Of a DNA stretch of 64,000 bases, positions 37,899 to 47,099 are shown piece after piece. The notes beneath the pieces were generated by a model. That model ran no database searches. It had not been told where the DNA came from and was given only the letters and a program-made list of their open reading frames with translations. Both the position numbers and the translations under genes were made by a program. The stretch lies in assembly GCA_024692715.1 (NCBI GenBank), contig JAILMH010000003.1:1-64000 (forward strand). Reading direction: 5' to 3'. This stretch comes from Lachnospiraceae bacterium. Its GTDB lineage: Bacteria > Bacillota > Clostridia > Lachnospirales > Lachnospiraceae. Position 1 is the stretch's first letter; each line of letters opens with the position of its first letter.

Positions 37899-40694
37899 TT
37901 ATTCTCCGGCACTTTTATTGCCGGCATAGACCCAGTTAGATTTATCGAAAATATTTTCACTTACCGTATACCATGAAGAATCGCCTGTGTTGAACACATT
38001 TCCACTGTTCTTCTCAAGATGCAGATTGTCGGAAAGTGTCACCATCATAGGCTCTTTATTCTTCGCATCAGAATTTACTTCATTTCCCGTAAACGGATTT
38101 ACCGGGTCACTGATCACTCCCTCCATTGCAAGCGTCGGAACATCCGCATTTGTCATAAAGGTGTTATCAGTAGTAAATTCTTTCGCATCAAAGTCTTTGA
38201 ACATAAGAAGCGGATTTACAGCTTCAACGTCAAGCTCATCATTTACGATCATATCTTCAAACTGTCCAAGATCATAGCCATGATCTGCAACGATTATAAT
38301 TCTTGTATTGTCATAAATCCCCTGTTCTTTAAGGTAATCAAACCAGTTTCCAAGCTGTATAAATGATGCCATATTTACATGATAATGATATTTACCAGGT
38401 TTTTCCTCTTTATAGGCATCGACTGTCTTTCCGTTAAGGGTAAACCTCGACGGGTCATCATACTGTGAATTATTGACATTTCCACTCGGCACATAGTCAG
38501 GCATCTGAAGCTCTGACGGATTATGTGTTGTATTATTGTGGATCATGAAAAAGCTTCCCTTGCCGTTATCTGTTATGTCAGTAAGCTTTGAGAGATTCTT
38601 AAGTACCGCATAGTTTCTAAGGAAATCCTGATCCATGTTATTAACTGTGGTTCCAAAGTAATCTCCGGAATCATAGATAAAGTTCTGCAGAAACAACGGT
38701 GAGGCCTTAAATAAGCTGTACCAGAAAAAGTTTCTGTATTTTATCTCTTTGTGATCAGCTGCAAGTTCATCATCACTTAAAAGATTAGTGTATTCACCAA
38801 GCTTTGTGTGATAAGCGCTGATCCCGGAATACTTCTCGTAGATAGAGAGATCCGGTATATCCTTGTACCCCGCATATGACGGATCACAGACCGTTGCCTG
38901 ATAGCCGTTATCAGAAAAAAGTACCGGCATCAGCAGATCTGCCTGATCGTTTTTTTCTGCCATTGTCTCATCTGTACGTGCATTTATAGCCGCGGGAGTA
39001 TATTCGTATCCGCCATATACCGCAGGGGCTGCCAGATTAGTATGCTCTCCGAAAGAAATAGTATTCGGATAATAGGTAAATCCGGAGAACTGCTCCTTAA
39101 GCTCAGGGCGCTCATTTAACATATAAGGAACATAGCCGCTTATTGCTCTGTCGAGAAGAATGACGACCACGTTCTTTTCATTCCTGCTGAGCTTGATTAT
39201 CGGCTCCACTTCATCATCGGAAGACTTTGCATTCTTTCTTCCCTCGTCTATATACTCGATATCTGAAATATCTTTATTAACTCCAACGACATTATAGGCT
39301 GTAAGAGCCACACCGCCGATAAGTATCACCGAAAGAGCCATAGCCACAAACTGCCTGCGTGCACGATATACAAACGCAAGTACACAGAAAAGTACCACAA
39401 GTACAGCGACATTTATAAGCTTCTCTGATGTCGAATAATGAACTGCCTCTTTATATTCAAGCAATGTTGAAAGTGTACCGAAATTCTTTCCAAAAAACAT
39501 GTAATTGACAAGCGAAGCTATCGCAAGTAAAAACATGACAAAGGTCTGGAACTTTTTAACTTTCTCAGTTCCAAAGAAATAGATTATAGCTCCGCCCCAC
39601 ACAAGGAAAAATCCGGCTGCTATCGATGCAGTGCTGAGCACATAATACAGCGGATTAACGTATGAATATACGTTTACAAAATCCTCAGGTGACGCGCTGA
39701 CAACAGACATAGGGATCAATACACCGTATACACATGTAAGGCATAAGCCTGAAAGAAGGAATATCTTCCCGGTCTTAACATCAGTATTAATAATTCCAGA
39801 TAAAATCTCTCTGAATTTCTTAAGCGCACCTGCAATGACACCATTCGGAGCTTTATCTTTGCAGGCTGCTGCAAATCTTATAAGAGTCGGAATATTCATA
39901 AGTCCGAATAAGAGGAGCATAAACACTGCTCTCTTTAGACTTCCGAGCTTTCCAACAGCCATACACGAAGCAAAGATCACCACCGATGCTGCGCTCAGTA
40001 TCACTGAAAGCACTTTCCCCGGATTCGGCACCAGCTTCAGGAAAATATTTTTCACAAGAGAAAACAGATTGTTTAAGGTCCAGTAAAATACCAGTCCTGC
40101 CGGTCTGTCATACAAAAATACAAGGAAGATCAGCGCAAGGATATAGAGCTGAGCCTTATCCTTTAACGGAAAGCCTCTTGTATAGATCACTCCGGATATA
40201 AAGTTTATAAGTGTCATTAAGATTGGAAAAATATTGATTGAAATACCGAACAGTACTAAGAGCTGATCCGGTGAGCCCATATCATTAATAATCCAAAAAG
40301 ATGTACCCTTTAATAACGATAAATTCGAAAGATATTTATACGCCGCCGTAAAAAACGGAATCTGAAGCAGCAGCGGAAGTGAACCTCTGAAAACATAAAG
40401 CGGTGAATAGTTCTGCTCACGGTAGTAAGCCTGCAGTATCATGAACCTTTCATCACCCTTAAAGGTCTTACGGATGTGTTTTATAGGAAGTGCCATAAGC
40501 TTCTGCATCCGGCGCTCCTCATCCTGAATCGCATCCGCCTTTCTATAAAGCGGAAGCGAAAGTACATTAACCGCTATGCTCACAGAAACGATCGCTATTC
40601 CTGCATTACCGAACATCCTGTAGGTTACAGAAAAGATCGTTTCCATAACCAGGACAAGCGGCATGATAAATATGTTGTATAAACAAGTAAGCAT
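37899..40694 (-). CDS. YidC/Oxa1-like domain fused to an alkaline-phosphatase/sulfatase-superfamily domain
   Basis: Residues ~1-220 YidC-like (NYSPLYVFRGSLPLLLQIPFFTAAYKYLSN, RPAGLVFYWTLNNLFSLVKN); multi-TM middle; C-terminal EKNVVVILLDRAISGYVPYML...FFMIHNNTTHNPSE...RIIIVADHGYDLGQF. Confidence 0.85.
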   Translation of the reverse strand: MLTCLYNIFIMPLVLVMETIFSVTYRMFGNAGIAIVSVSIAVNVLSLPLYRKADAIQDEERRMQKLMALPIKHIRKTFKGDERFMILQAYYREQNYSPLYVFRGSLPLLLQIPFFTAAYKYLSNLSLLKGTSFWIINDMGSPDQLLVLFGISINIFPILMTLINFISGVIYTRGFPLKDKAQLYILALIFLVFLYDRPAGLVFYWTLNNLFSLVKNIFLKLVPNPGKVLSVILSAASVVIFASCMAVGKLGSLKRAVFMLLLFGLMNIPTLIRFAAACKDKAPNGVIAGALKKFREILSGIINTDVKTGKIFLLSGLCLTCVYGVLIPMSVVSASPEDFVNVYSYVNPLYYVLSTASIAAGFFLVWGGAIIYFFGTEKVKKFQTFVMFLLAIASLVNYMFFGKNFGTLSTLLEYKEAVHYSTSEKLINVAVLVVLFCVLAFVYRARRQFVAMALSVILIGGVALTAYNVVGVNKDISDIEYIDEGRKNAKSSDDEVEPIIKLSRNEKNVVVILLDRAISGYVPYMLNERPELKEQFSGFTYYPNTISFGEHTNLAAPAVYGGYEYTPAAINARTDETMAEKNDQADLLMPVLFSDNGYQATVCDPSYAGYKDIPDLSIYEKYSGISAYHTKLGEYTNLLSDDELAADHKEIKYRNFFWYSLFKASPLFLQNFIYDSGDYFGTTVNNMDQDFLRNYAVLKNLSKLTDITDNGKGSFFMIHNNTTHNPSELQMPDYVPSGNVNNSQYDDPSRFTLNGKTVDAYKEEKPGKYHYHVNMASFIQLGNWFDYLKEQGIYDNTRIIIVADHGYDLGQFEDMIVNDELDVEAVNPLLMFKDFDAKEFTTDNTFMTNADVPTLAMEGVISDPVNPFTGNEVNSDAKNKEPMMVTLSDNLHLEKNSGNVFNTGDSSWYTVSENIFDKSNWVYAGNKSAGE

Positions 40695-40900
40695 TTTCTC
40701 TCCTCTACAAAAATGTAATATATATTATCTAACATAATTGTTTATAAAGTGAACATTATTTAACAATTATATTAATAATAGCTAAACTTAAGCTTAAAAA
40801 AATATTTTTGCCTTTAAGCCCTTCCGGTTCTTTTGACCATATTCCTGCTTTATGCTATCATATCTCTACTTATGTTTTAAAGTACCTGAAAGGAAAAATA

Positions 40901-41866
40901 ATGCAGTACAATAAATATACGATCAAGACCACTCCTGAAGCAGAGGATATACTCTCCGCTTTACTTCCGGATATCGGTGTTGACGGTATCGAGATCGAGG
41001 ATGCTTCTATCCCTGCTGAGATCAGTGCCAGCGAGATGTTCTATGACGAGCTTCCGGAAAACGATATCCCGGAGGATGTTGCTTTTGTCAGCTTTTATCT
41101 TGACTCCTCAAAGGATTCAAGAGCTGTTCTCCGTGAAGCCTCAGCGCTTATCAACAGCCTCAGAGAGACTGTTAACATCGGTGATGGTGGAATCAGTATA
41201 AGACAGACAGAGGACAAAGACTGGATCAATAACTGGAAGGAATTTTTCCACCAGTTCACAATAGATTTTGAAGACGGAAAACGCGCACTTTTCATCCCAT
41301 CCTGGGAAAGTTCTGAAAGCAGCGATGACTTTGACTGGACTATTCACATAGATCCCGGAACAGCTTTCGGCACAGGTGCCCACCACACCACAAGGCTCTG
41401 TATCAAAGCACTGGAAAAATATATAAAGCCCGGAGATAATCTTCTTGATATCGGTACCGGAAGTGGTATTCTTTCTCTTATGGCATTTAAATTCGGAATT
41501 TCTCATGCCAAGGGCACAGACCTTGACGAAGGTGCTATTCCGGCTGTTGCAGAAAATTTCGAAGTAAACGGCTTAAAGAATGCTGACTTCGAGCTGATCC
41601 TCGGAAATATCCTCGATGACAGCTCCGTACAGAAAAAGTGCGGCAAAAACTATCGTATAGTTGTCGCTAACATTCTTCCGGATGTTTTGAAGCCGCTCAC
41701 TCCTATGGTCCCATCACTTCTGGCCCCGGATGGAGTTTACATAACTTCCGGTATCATTGATGAAAAAGCCGACGAAGTTAAAGAATTCATTGAAGCTGCA
41801 GGCTTTGAGATCCTTGAGCGCCACGATGACGGCGAATGGGTTTCATATGTTTCTAAGCTTAAATAA
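40901..41866 (+). CDS. prmA: Ribosomal protein L11 methyltransferase
   Basis: IHIDPGTAFGTGAHHTTRLCIKALEKYIKPGDNLLDIGTGSGILSLMAFKFG; start refined from 40808. Confidence 0.95.
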   Translation: MQYNKYTIKTTPEAEDILSALLPDIGVDGIEIEDASIPAEISASEMFYDELPENDIPEDVAFVSFYLDSSKDSRAVLREASALINSLRETVNIGDGGISIRQTEDKDWINNWKEFFHQFTIDFEDGKRALFIPSWESSESSDDFDWTIHIDPGTAFGTGAHHTTRLCIKALEKYIKPGDNLLDIGTGSGILSLMAFKFGISHAKGTDLDEGAIPAVAENFEVNGLKNADFELILGNILDDSSVQKKCGKNYRIVVANILPDVLKPLTPMVPSLLAPDGVYITSGIIDEKADEVKEFIEAAGFEILERHDDGEWVSYVSKLK

Positions 41867-41880
41867 GAAGCGAGGCGCGT

Positions 41881-42624
41881 ATGTATCATTTTTTTGTTGA
41901 TCCATCAAATATTCAGGGTCAGGATATCTACATCGACGGTAAAGACTACAACCATATCAGAAATGTACTTCGCATGAAAAAAGGCGAAGTGATCTCCGTA
42001 GGCGACGGTGTTTCCGGAAATGATTATAGATGTCATATTGAAGATTTCACAGAAACCGCAGTTCACTGCCGTCTTGATTTTATAAAGCAGGAGGACGTCG
42101 AACTCCCGGTAAAAGTAACTCTTTACCAGGGACTTCCAAAGTCCGACAAAATGGAAACTATCATACAGAAGTGCGTTGAACTGGGCGTTGCAAGAGTCGT
42201 ACCTGTAAGCTGTTCACGCTCTATAGTCAAAATAGATGCAAAGCGTGAAAAGTCTAAACTCATGCGCTGGAATATGATCTCCGAAGCTGCAGCAAAGCAG
42301 AGTAAACGTGCTTTCATCCCGGAAGTCACACATATCATGAATTTCCGCGAAGCAGTCGAGGATTCCGGCTCACTTGACAAGGTATTTATCCCCTATGAGC
42401 TTGCCGAAGATTTCGACACCACCAGAGACCTTATCGAAAAGGTTTCTTCCGGTCAGTCTATAGGCATATTTATAGGCCCGGAAGGCGGTTTCAGCGAAGA
42501 TGAAATCGCGCTCTGCAAGGAATCCGGAATAACTCCTATCACCCTTGGAAAGCGCATTCTCAGGACAGAGACAGCTGCAATGGTAGTCCTTTCATGGTTC
42601 ATATATAAATTTGAAACTAAATAA
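41881..42624 (+). CDS. rsmE: 16S rRNA (uracil1498-N3)-methyltransferase
   Basis: HIRNVLRMKKGE...LYQGLPKSDKMETIIQKCVELGV...IGPEGGFSEDEI...LGKRILRTETAA. Confidence 0.96.
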   Translation: MYHFFVDPSNIQGQDIYIDGKDYNHIRNVLRMKKGEVISVGDGVSGNDYRCHIEDFTETAVHCRLDFIKQEDVELPVKVTLYQGLPKSDKMETIIQKCVELGVARVVPVSCSRSIVKIDAKREKSKLMRWNMISEAAAKQSKRAFIPEVTHIMNFREAVEDSGSLDKVFIPYELAEDFDTTRDLIEKVSSGQSIGIFIGPEGGFSEDEIALCKESGITPITLGKRILRTETAAMVVLSWFIYKFETK

Positions 42625-42647
42625 TTTTTTAGGAGAAGGTCACTAAA

Positions 42648-43799
42648 ATGGAATGCTATCTTGATAATTCTGCGACTACAAGGGTCCTCCCGGAAGCCGT
42701 AGAGCTAATGAACAAAATTTTCCTTGAAGATTATGGTAATCCTTCAAGTCTTCACAATAAAGGCTTTGATGCTGAAAAGTACATCCGAAGCGCAAGAGAT
42801 TCTTTTGCAGATTTTCTTAAATGCGGAAAGAATGACATCATCTTTACCTCCGGCGGTACAGAAAGCAACAATACAGCTATAATCGGCGCAGCGATCCATT
42901 ACGGAAGCCGCGGTCATCACATGATCACAACCCGCATTGAACACGCCGCAGTTTCTGCTCCGATGAAATTCCTTGAATCACGAGGCTGGCAGATCGACTA
43001 CCTCGATGTTGACTCCACAGGAAGAGTAAGTCTTGACCAACTCAAAGAACTTCTTCGTGAAGATACAGTGCTTGTTTCTGTCATGCACGTCAATAACGAG
43101 ATCGGAACAATTCAGCCAATAGCCGAGATCGGCGAGCTTATCCACAGCACTGCCCCTGACTGTCTCTTCCATGTTGATGACATACAGGGCTTCGGTAAGC
43201 TTCCGCTCATCCCTTCAAAGCTCCATATCGACCTGCTTTCAGCAAGTTCGCATAAGATACACGGACCTAAGGGAGTCGGACTTCTCTATGTAAGTCCGCG
43301 CACACATATTTCGCCGATAATCTTTGGCGGCGGACACCAGAATGGCATGCGTTCCGGCACAGAAAATGTACCGGGAGTTGCAGGTTTTGCTTACGCAGCC
43401 TCTGAAATGTACAAACATATGGAAGAAAACCAGAAGCACTTCAAAGAGCTTCACGATTATTTTGTCTCTGAAGTCACAAAGCTTGATGACGTTACAGTCA
43501 ACGGTTCTGCTGAATTCGGAGCACCATACATTATTTCACTTACAGTTAAGAACGTGAGGGCTGAGGTTCTGCTCCATGCTCTTGAAGAAAAGGAAATTTA
43601 TGTTTCAGCAGGTTCTGCCTGCTCATCAAACAAGCCTGCAGTTTCAGCAACACTTAAAGCGATCGATGTGCCGCGTTTTGCACTTGATTCCACAGTACGT
43701 TTAAGCTTCAGCGCACACACAACAAAGGAAGAGCTCGAATACACACTCGATACTCTTAAAGAGCTCGTTCCGACACTTAGAAAATTCACAAGAAAGTAA
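42648..43799 (+). CDS. Cysteine desulfurase (NifS/IscS family)
   Basis: YLDNSATTRVLPEAVELM...FTSGGTESNN...SSHKIHGPKGVGLLYV...SAGSACSSNKPAVSATLKAI; adjacent to thiI. Confidence 0.94.
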   Translation: MECYLDNSATTRVLPEAVELMNKIFLEDYGNPSSLHNKGFDAEKYIRSARDSFADFLKCGKNDIIFTSGGTESNNTAIIGAAIHYGSRGHHMITTRIEHAAVSAPMKFLESRGWQIDYLDVDSTGRVSLDQLKELLREDTVLVSVMHVNNEIGTIQPIAEIGELIHSTAPDCLFHVDDIQGFGKLPLIPSKLHIDLLSASSHKIHGPKGVGLLYVSPRTHISPIIFGGGHQNGMRSGTENVPGVAGFAYAASEMYKHMEENQKHFKELHDYFVSEVTKLDDVTVNGSAEFGAPYIISLTVKNVRAEVLLHALEEKEIYVSAGSACSSNKPAVSATLKAIDVPRFALDSTVRLSFSAHTTKEELEYTLDTLKELVPTLRKFTRK

Positions 43800-43808
43800 G
43801 GTATTTAA

Positions 43809-44996
43809 ATGTTTCAGGCTTTTTTATTAAAATACGCTGAGGTCGGCGTTAAGGGAAAAAATCGTTATGTATTCGAGGATGCACTTGTACGAAACGTAAA
43901 GAAGCATCTTGAAAAGATCAGCGGCGAATTCGATGTTTCAAAGATCAACGGACGTGTCTTCGTACAGTGTGCCAACTACGACTACGAAGAGACTGTCGAA
44001 GAGCTCAAAAAGGTTTTCGGTGTTGTAGGTATCTGCCCTGTACGCGTTCTTGACAGCATGGATCATGACGATGTAGTCAAGGCTGCTGTAGAATTTATCG
44101 GTGAAAACTACCCTGATAAGAACTTCTCTTTCAAGGTAGAGACACGACGTGCAAATAAGAGCTATCCAATCCCTTCAATGACTATGGATGCCGACGCCGG
44201 AGAAGCAATTCTCATGGCTTATCCCGAGACTCATGTGGACGTACACAATCCTGAAGTCAGACTCCACATCGAAGTCCGCGAAACAGTTTTCATGTACTCT
44301 AAGACGATAAAGGGCTGCGGCGGTATGCCTCTTGGAACCAACGGCCGTGCTCTTCTCCTTCTCTCAGGCGGAATTGATTCCCCTGTGGCCGGATACATGG
44401 TCTCACGCCGCGGTGTTGAGCTGGATGCAGTATATTTCAATGCACCGCCTTATACCTCAGAGCGTGCCAAGCAGAAGGTAATGGATCTTGCCCGTCAGAT
44501 CTCAAAATGGACAGGCCCTATCCACCTTCACATTATCAACTTTACAGATATTCAGCTCTATATCTATGAAAAATGCCCGCACGATGAGCTTACTATCATC
44601 ATGCGCCGCTATATGATGCGAATCGCTGAGCATATTGCAAGACAGAATGACCTTCTCGGCCTTATCACCGGTGAGTCCATCGGCCAGGTTGCAAGCCAGA
44701 CCATGAAAAGTCTTTTCTGCACCGACGAAGCCTGCAATATTCCGGTTTATCGTCCGCTTATCGGCTTTGACAAGCAGGATATCATCGATCTCTCCGAAAA
44801 GCTCGGAACCTACGAGACCTCTATCCTTCCTTATGAGGATTGCTGCACAATTTTCGTTGCAAAGCATCCTGTAACAAAGCCAAACCTTAATATTATCAAA
44901 AAATCAGAAACGAAGCTTGATGAAAAGATCGATGAGCTGTTCAAGACAGCTATCGAAACAGATGAGGTAGTTCTCATTGGAAACGAAGAGAGATAA
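43809..44996 (+). CDS. thiI: tRNA 4-thiouridine synthase ThiI
   Basis: THUMP domain; LLLLSGGIDSPVAGYMVSRRGVELDAVYFNAPPYTS PP-loop. Confidence 0.96.
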   Translation: MFQAFLLKYAEVGVKGKNRYVFEDALVRNVKKHLEKISGEFDVSKINGRVFVQCANYDYEETVEELKKVFGVVGICPVRVLDSMDHDDVVKAAVEFIGENYPDKNFSFKVETRRANKSYPIPSMTMDADAGEAILMAYPETHVDVHNPEVRLHIEVRETVFMYSKTIKGCGGMPLGTNGRALLLLSGGIDSPVAGYMVSRRGVELDAVYFNAPPYTSERAKQKVMDLARQISKWTGPIHLHIINFTDIQLYIYEKCPHDELTIIMRRYMMRIAEHIARQNDLLGLITGESIGQVASQTMKSLFCTDEACNIPVYRPLIGFDKQDIIDLSEKLGTYETSILPYEDCCTIFVAKHPVTKPNLNIIKKSETKLDEKIDELFKTAIETDEVVLIGNEER

Positions 44997-46635
44997 GATC
45001 TTAATATTTATTGGCTCCTTCCTCATTGGTGCAGCTCTGTTCATTGCCTGTTACGGGACAGGTGTGCTTGATGTCACCAATGTGGACTGGATCTTCGGCA
45101 TGGCAGACCCTGATATAAAACAGCATTTTCTCGGATGGTGTCACTACCGTGAAAGCGCATGGGATTTCCCCCTTGGGCTCATAAGCACGCTCTCCTATCC
45201 CTATAAAATGTCTGTTCTATATACGGATTCGATGCCGCTGGTCGCATTTATCTGCAAGCTCCTGAGTCCATTGCTTCCGCATACCTTTCAGTATCTTGGA
45301 TGGTATGGCCTGATCAGCACCGGACTTACCGGAGGTGTAGGCGCCCTGATCCTGCTAAGGCTCACGCACAGCCGGTATGCTTCAATCATCGGCTCCGCAG
45401 CCTTCTGTATAGCACCTCACATGCTTCAGCGGATGTTTTATCACACTACGCTGACAGCACAGTGGCTGATACTTTTACCTATTCTTCTCTGGCTAAATGA
45501 CACCCGTAAAAAGGCTCGCCGGAAAAAATGTCTCATCTGGGCAGTATATTCATTTGTCGCTGTCACGATACATCCGTACCTCTTTGCAATGGGCGCATTT
45601 ATCTGGGGATTTTCAGCCATCGAAGAGCTCATCCTAAACAAAAAGCTTCAGGATGTGTTGTTCCAGGCAGCATCTATAATCCTCACTGCGCTTTTAGGGC
45701 TTTGGCTCATGGGCGCATTTTATGGGGATGTGGAGCAGGTGTATCTTGCCGGTGGTTATACCGCAAATATGAATACCTTCTTCAATCCGATAGGCAAAAG
45801 TATGATCTTTCCTGATCTGCCGCTGCAGAACGGTCTGCAGTATGAAGGCTACGGCTATCTCGGCGCCGGAATGATATTGCTCATATTGATCGATATTACC
45901 TGCATTCTCTTTAAGAATCGCCGCAGTCTGCATCCTGTGAAATACTGCAAAAAACACCTGAGATTCACGCTGTTTCTCGGAACCTTTGTATTCTTCTGTG
46001 CGTTTGCGGTCTTTCCTGAGATCTCGCTTAATACGAAGCTCTTCCTGACTATTTCGCAGCCCGGTATAATCGGAGACTTCTTCGGAACATTCCGCTCAAC
46101 CGGACGTTTTATCTGGCCTGCTGTATGGATCCTGTACATCGGAGCTTTTACGCTGTGTGTCAGAAATTTCAAGACAACTGCAAGTATCGTGATAATCTTT
46201 GCCTGTGTATTTCTTCAGGTATATGATCTTTCAGGCGCGATCGCTGAAAAGAATGAAGATATCACAAAAGAGCACAGAAAAGCACACTCAGACCTGGATG
46301 ACGATGCAGTGACCTCAAAGATCAGCCGATATAAACATATAGTTATGACCTACGATGACAATATAGAGATGAATAATCTCGCATACTTCGCCTATCGTTA
46401 CGGTCTTACGATGAATAGCTATTACTATGCCCGCGGAATCGAGGAGCTTATAGCTCTGCAGCTGGATAAATATAACGAAGGGCTCCGCAGCGGCGAAGAC
46501 TATAGTGACTGCATATTCGTTTTAAAGGATAAAAACTTTGATGAATGGAAAGACTGTGGACTGAATTTTTACTATATAGACAACTCAATAATAGGAGTTA
46601 AAGAACCTTTGGACGGTCTGGAAAAAGTAGAGTGA
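44977..46635 (+). CDS. Multi-TM membrane protein, DUF6311-like
   Basis: VDWIFGMADPDIKQHFLGWCHYRESAWDFPLGLISTLSYPYKMSVLYTDSMPLVAFICKLLSPLLP; TTG start overlaps thiI by 20 nt. Confidence 0.78.
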   Translation: METKRDKILIFIGSFLIGAALFIACYGTGVLDVTNVDWIFGMADPDIKQHFLGWCHYRESAWDFPLGLISTLSYPYKMSVLYTDSMPLVAFICKLLSPLLPHTFQYLGWYGLISTGLTGGVGALILLRLTHSRYASIIGSAAFCIAPHMLQRMFYHTTLTAQWLILLPILLWLNDTRKKARRKKCLIWAVYSFVAVTIHPYLFAMGAFIWGFSAIEELILNKKLQDVLFQAASIILTALLGLWLMGAFYGDVEQVYLAGGYTANMNTFFNPIGKSMIFPDLPLQNGLQYEGYGYLGAGMILLILIDITCILFKNRRSLHPVKYCKKHLRFTLFLGTFVFFCAFAVFPEISLNTKLFLTISQPGIIGDFFGTFRSTGRFIWPAVWILYIGAFTLCVRNFKTTASIVIIFACVFLQVYDLSGAIAEKNEDITKEHRKAHSDLDDDAVTSKISRYKHIVMTYDDNIEMNNLAYFAYRYGLTMNSYYYARGIEELIALQLDKYNEGLRSGEDYSDCIFVLKDKNFDEWKDCGLNFYYIDNSIIGVKEPLDGLEKVE

Positions 46636-46642
46636 TAAAATC

Positions 46643-46713
46643 GGGCTTTCTCGTCTGCTGTAAAAAATTTTACGGCAAACGAAGAGAGGCCGATGTTTAT
46701 ACAACATCGAGCC
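46643..46713. other. Consecutive inverted repeats in the convergent DUF6311/HPr-like intergenic region; possible terminator
   Basis: GTAAAAAATTTTAC core, and CGATGTT-TATAC-AACATCG flanked by GGC/GCC. Confidence 0.45.
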
Positions 46714-46744
46714 CCACCCAATTCCTTAGAAATACCGATATTAA

Positions 46745-46978
46745 TTACTTTACGATGTAAGTATCAAGGATCTTAAGAACCTCGTCGACATTCTCCTCTG
46801 CGTGAATGTTAAGATCGATAGGCTTTGAAAGATCCAGACTGAAGATACCCATGATTGACTTAGCATCAATTACATATCTTCCTGATACAAGATCAAAATC
46901 GTAATCGAACTTTGTAATATCGTTTACGAATGACTTTACCTTATCGATAGAATTAAGAGAAATCTTAACTGTCTTCAT
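46745..46978 (-). CDS. HPr-like protein lacking the active-site histidine
   Basis: Retains AKSIMGIFSLDLSKPI (Ser46 region) but no HARP motif. Confidence 0.78.
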   Translation of the reverse strand: MKTVKISLNSIDKVKSFVNDITKFDYDFDLVSGRYVIDAKSIMGIFSLDLSKPIDLNIHAEENVDEVLKILDTYIVK

Positions 46979-47099
46979 ATTAAATACGCCTCCTTAAGCT
47001 TTATATGCTTATATCTTAAAGTTCGAGGCATTAAAAGTCAATATCCATCCTGCCCAAAATAATAAACATTTACGTACAAGTTAACGAAAGGAATCGAAA

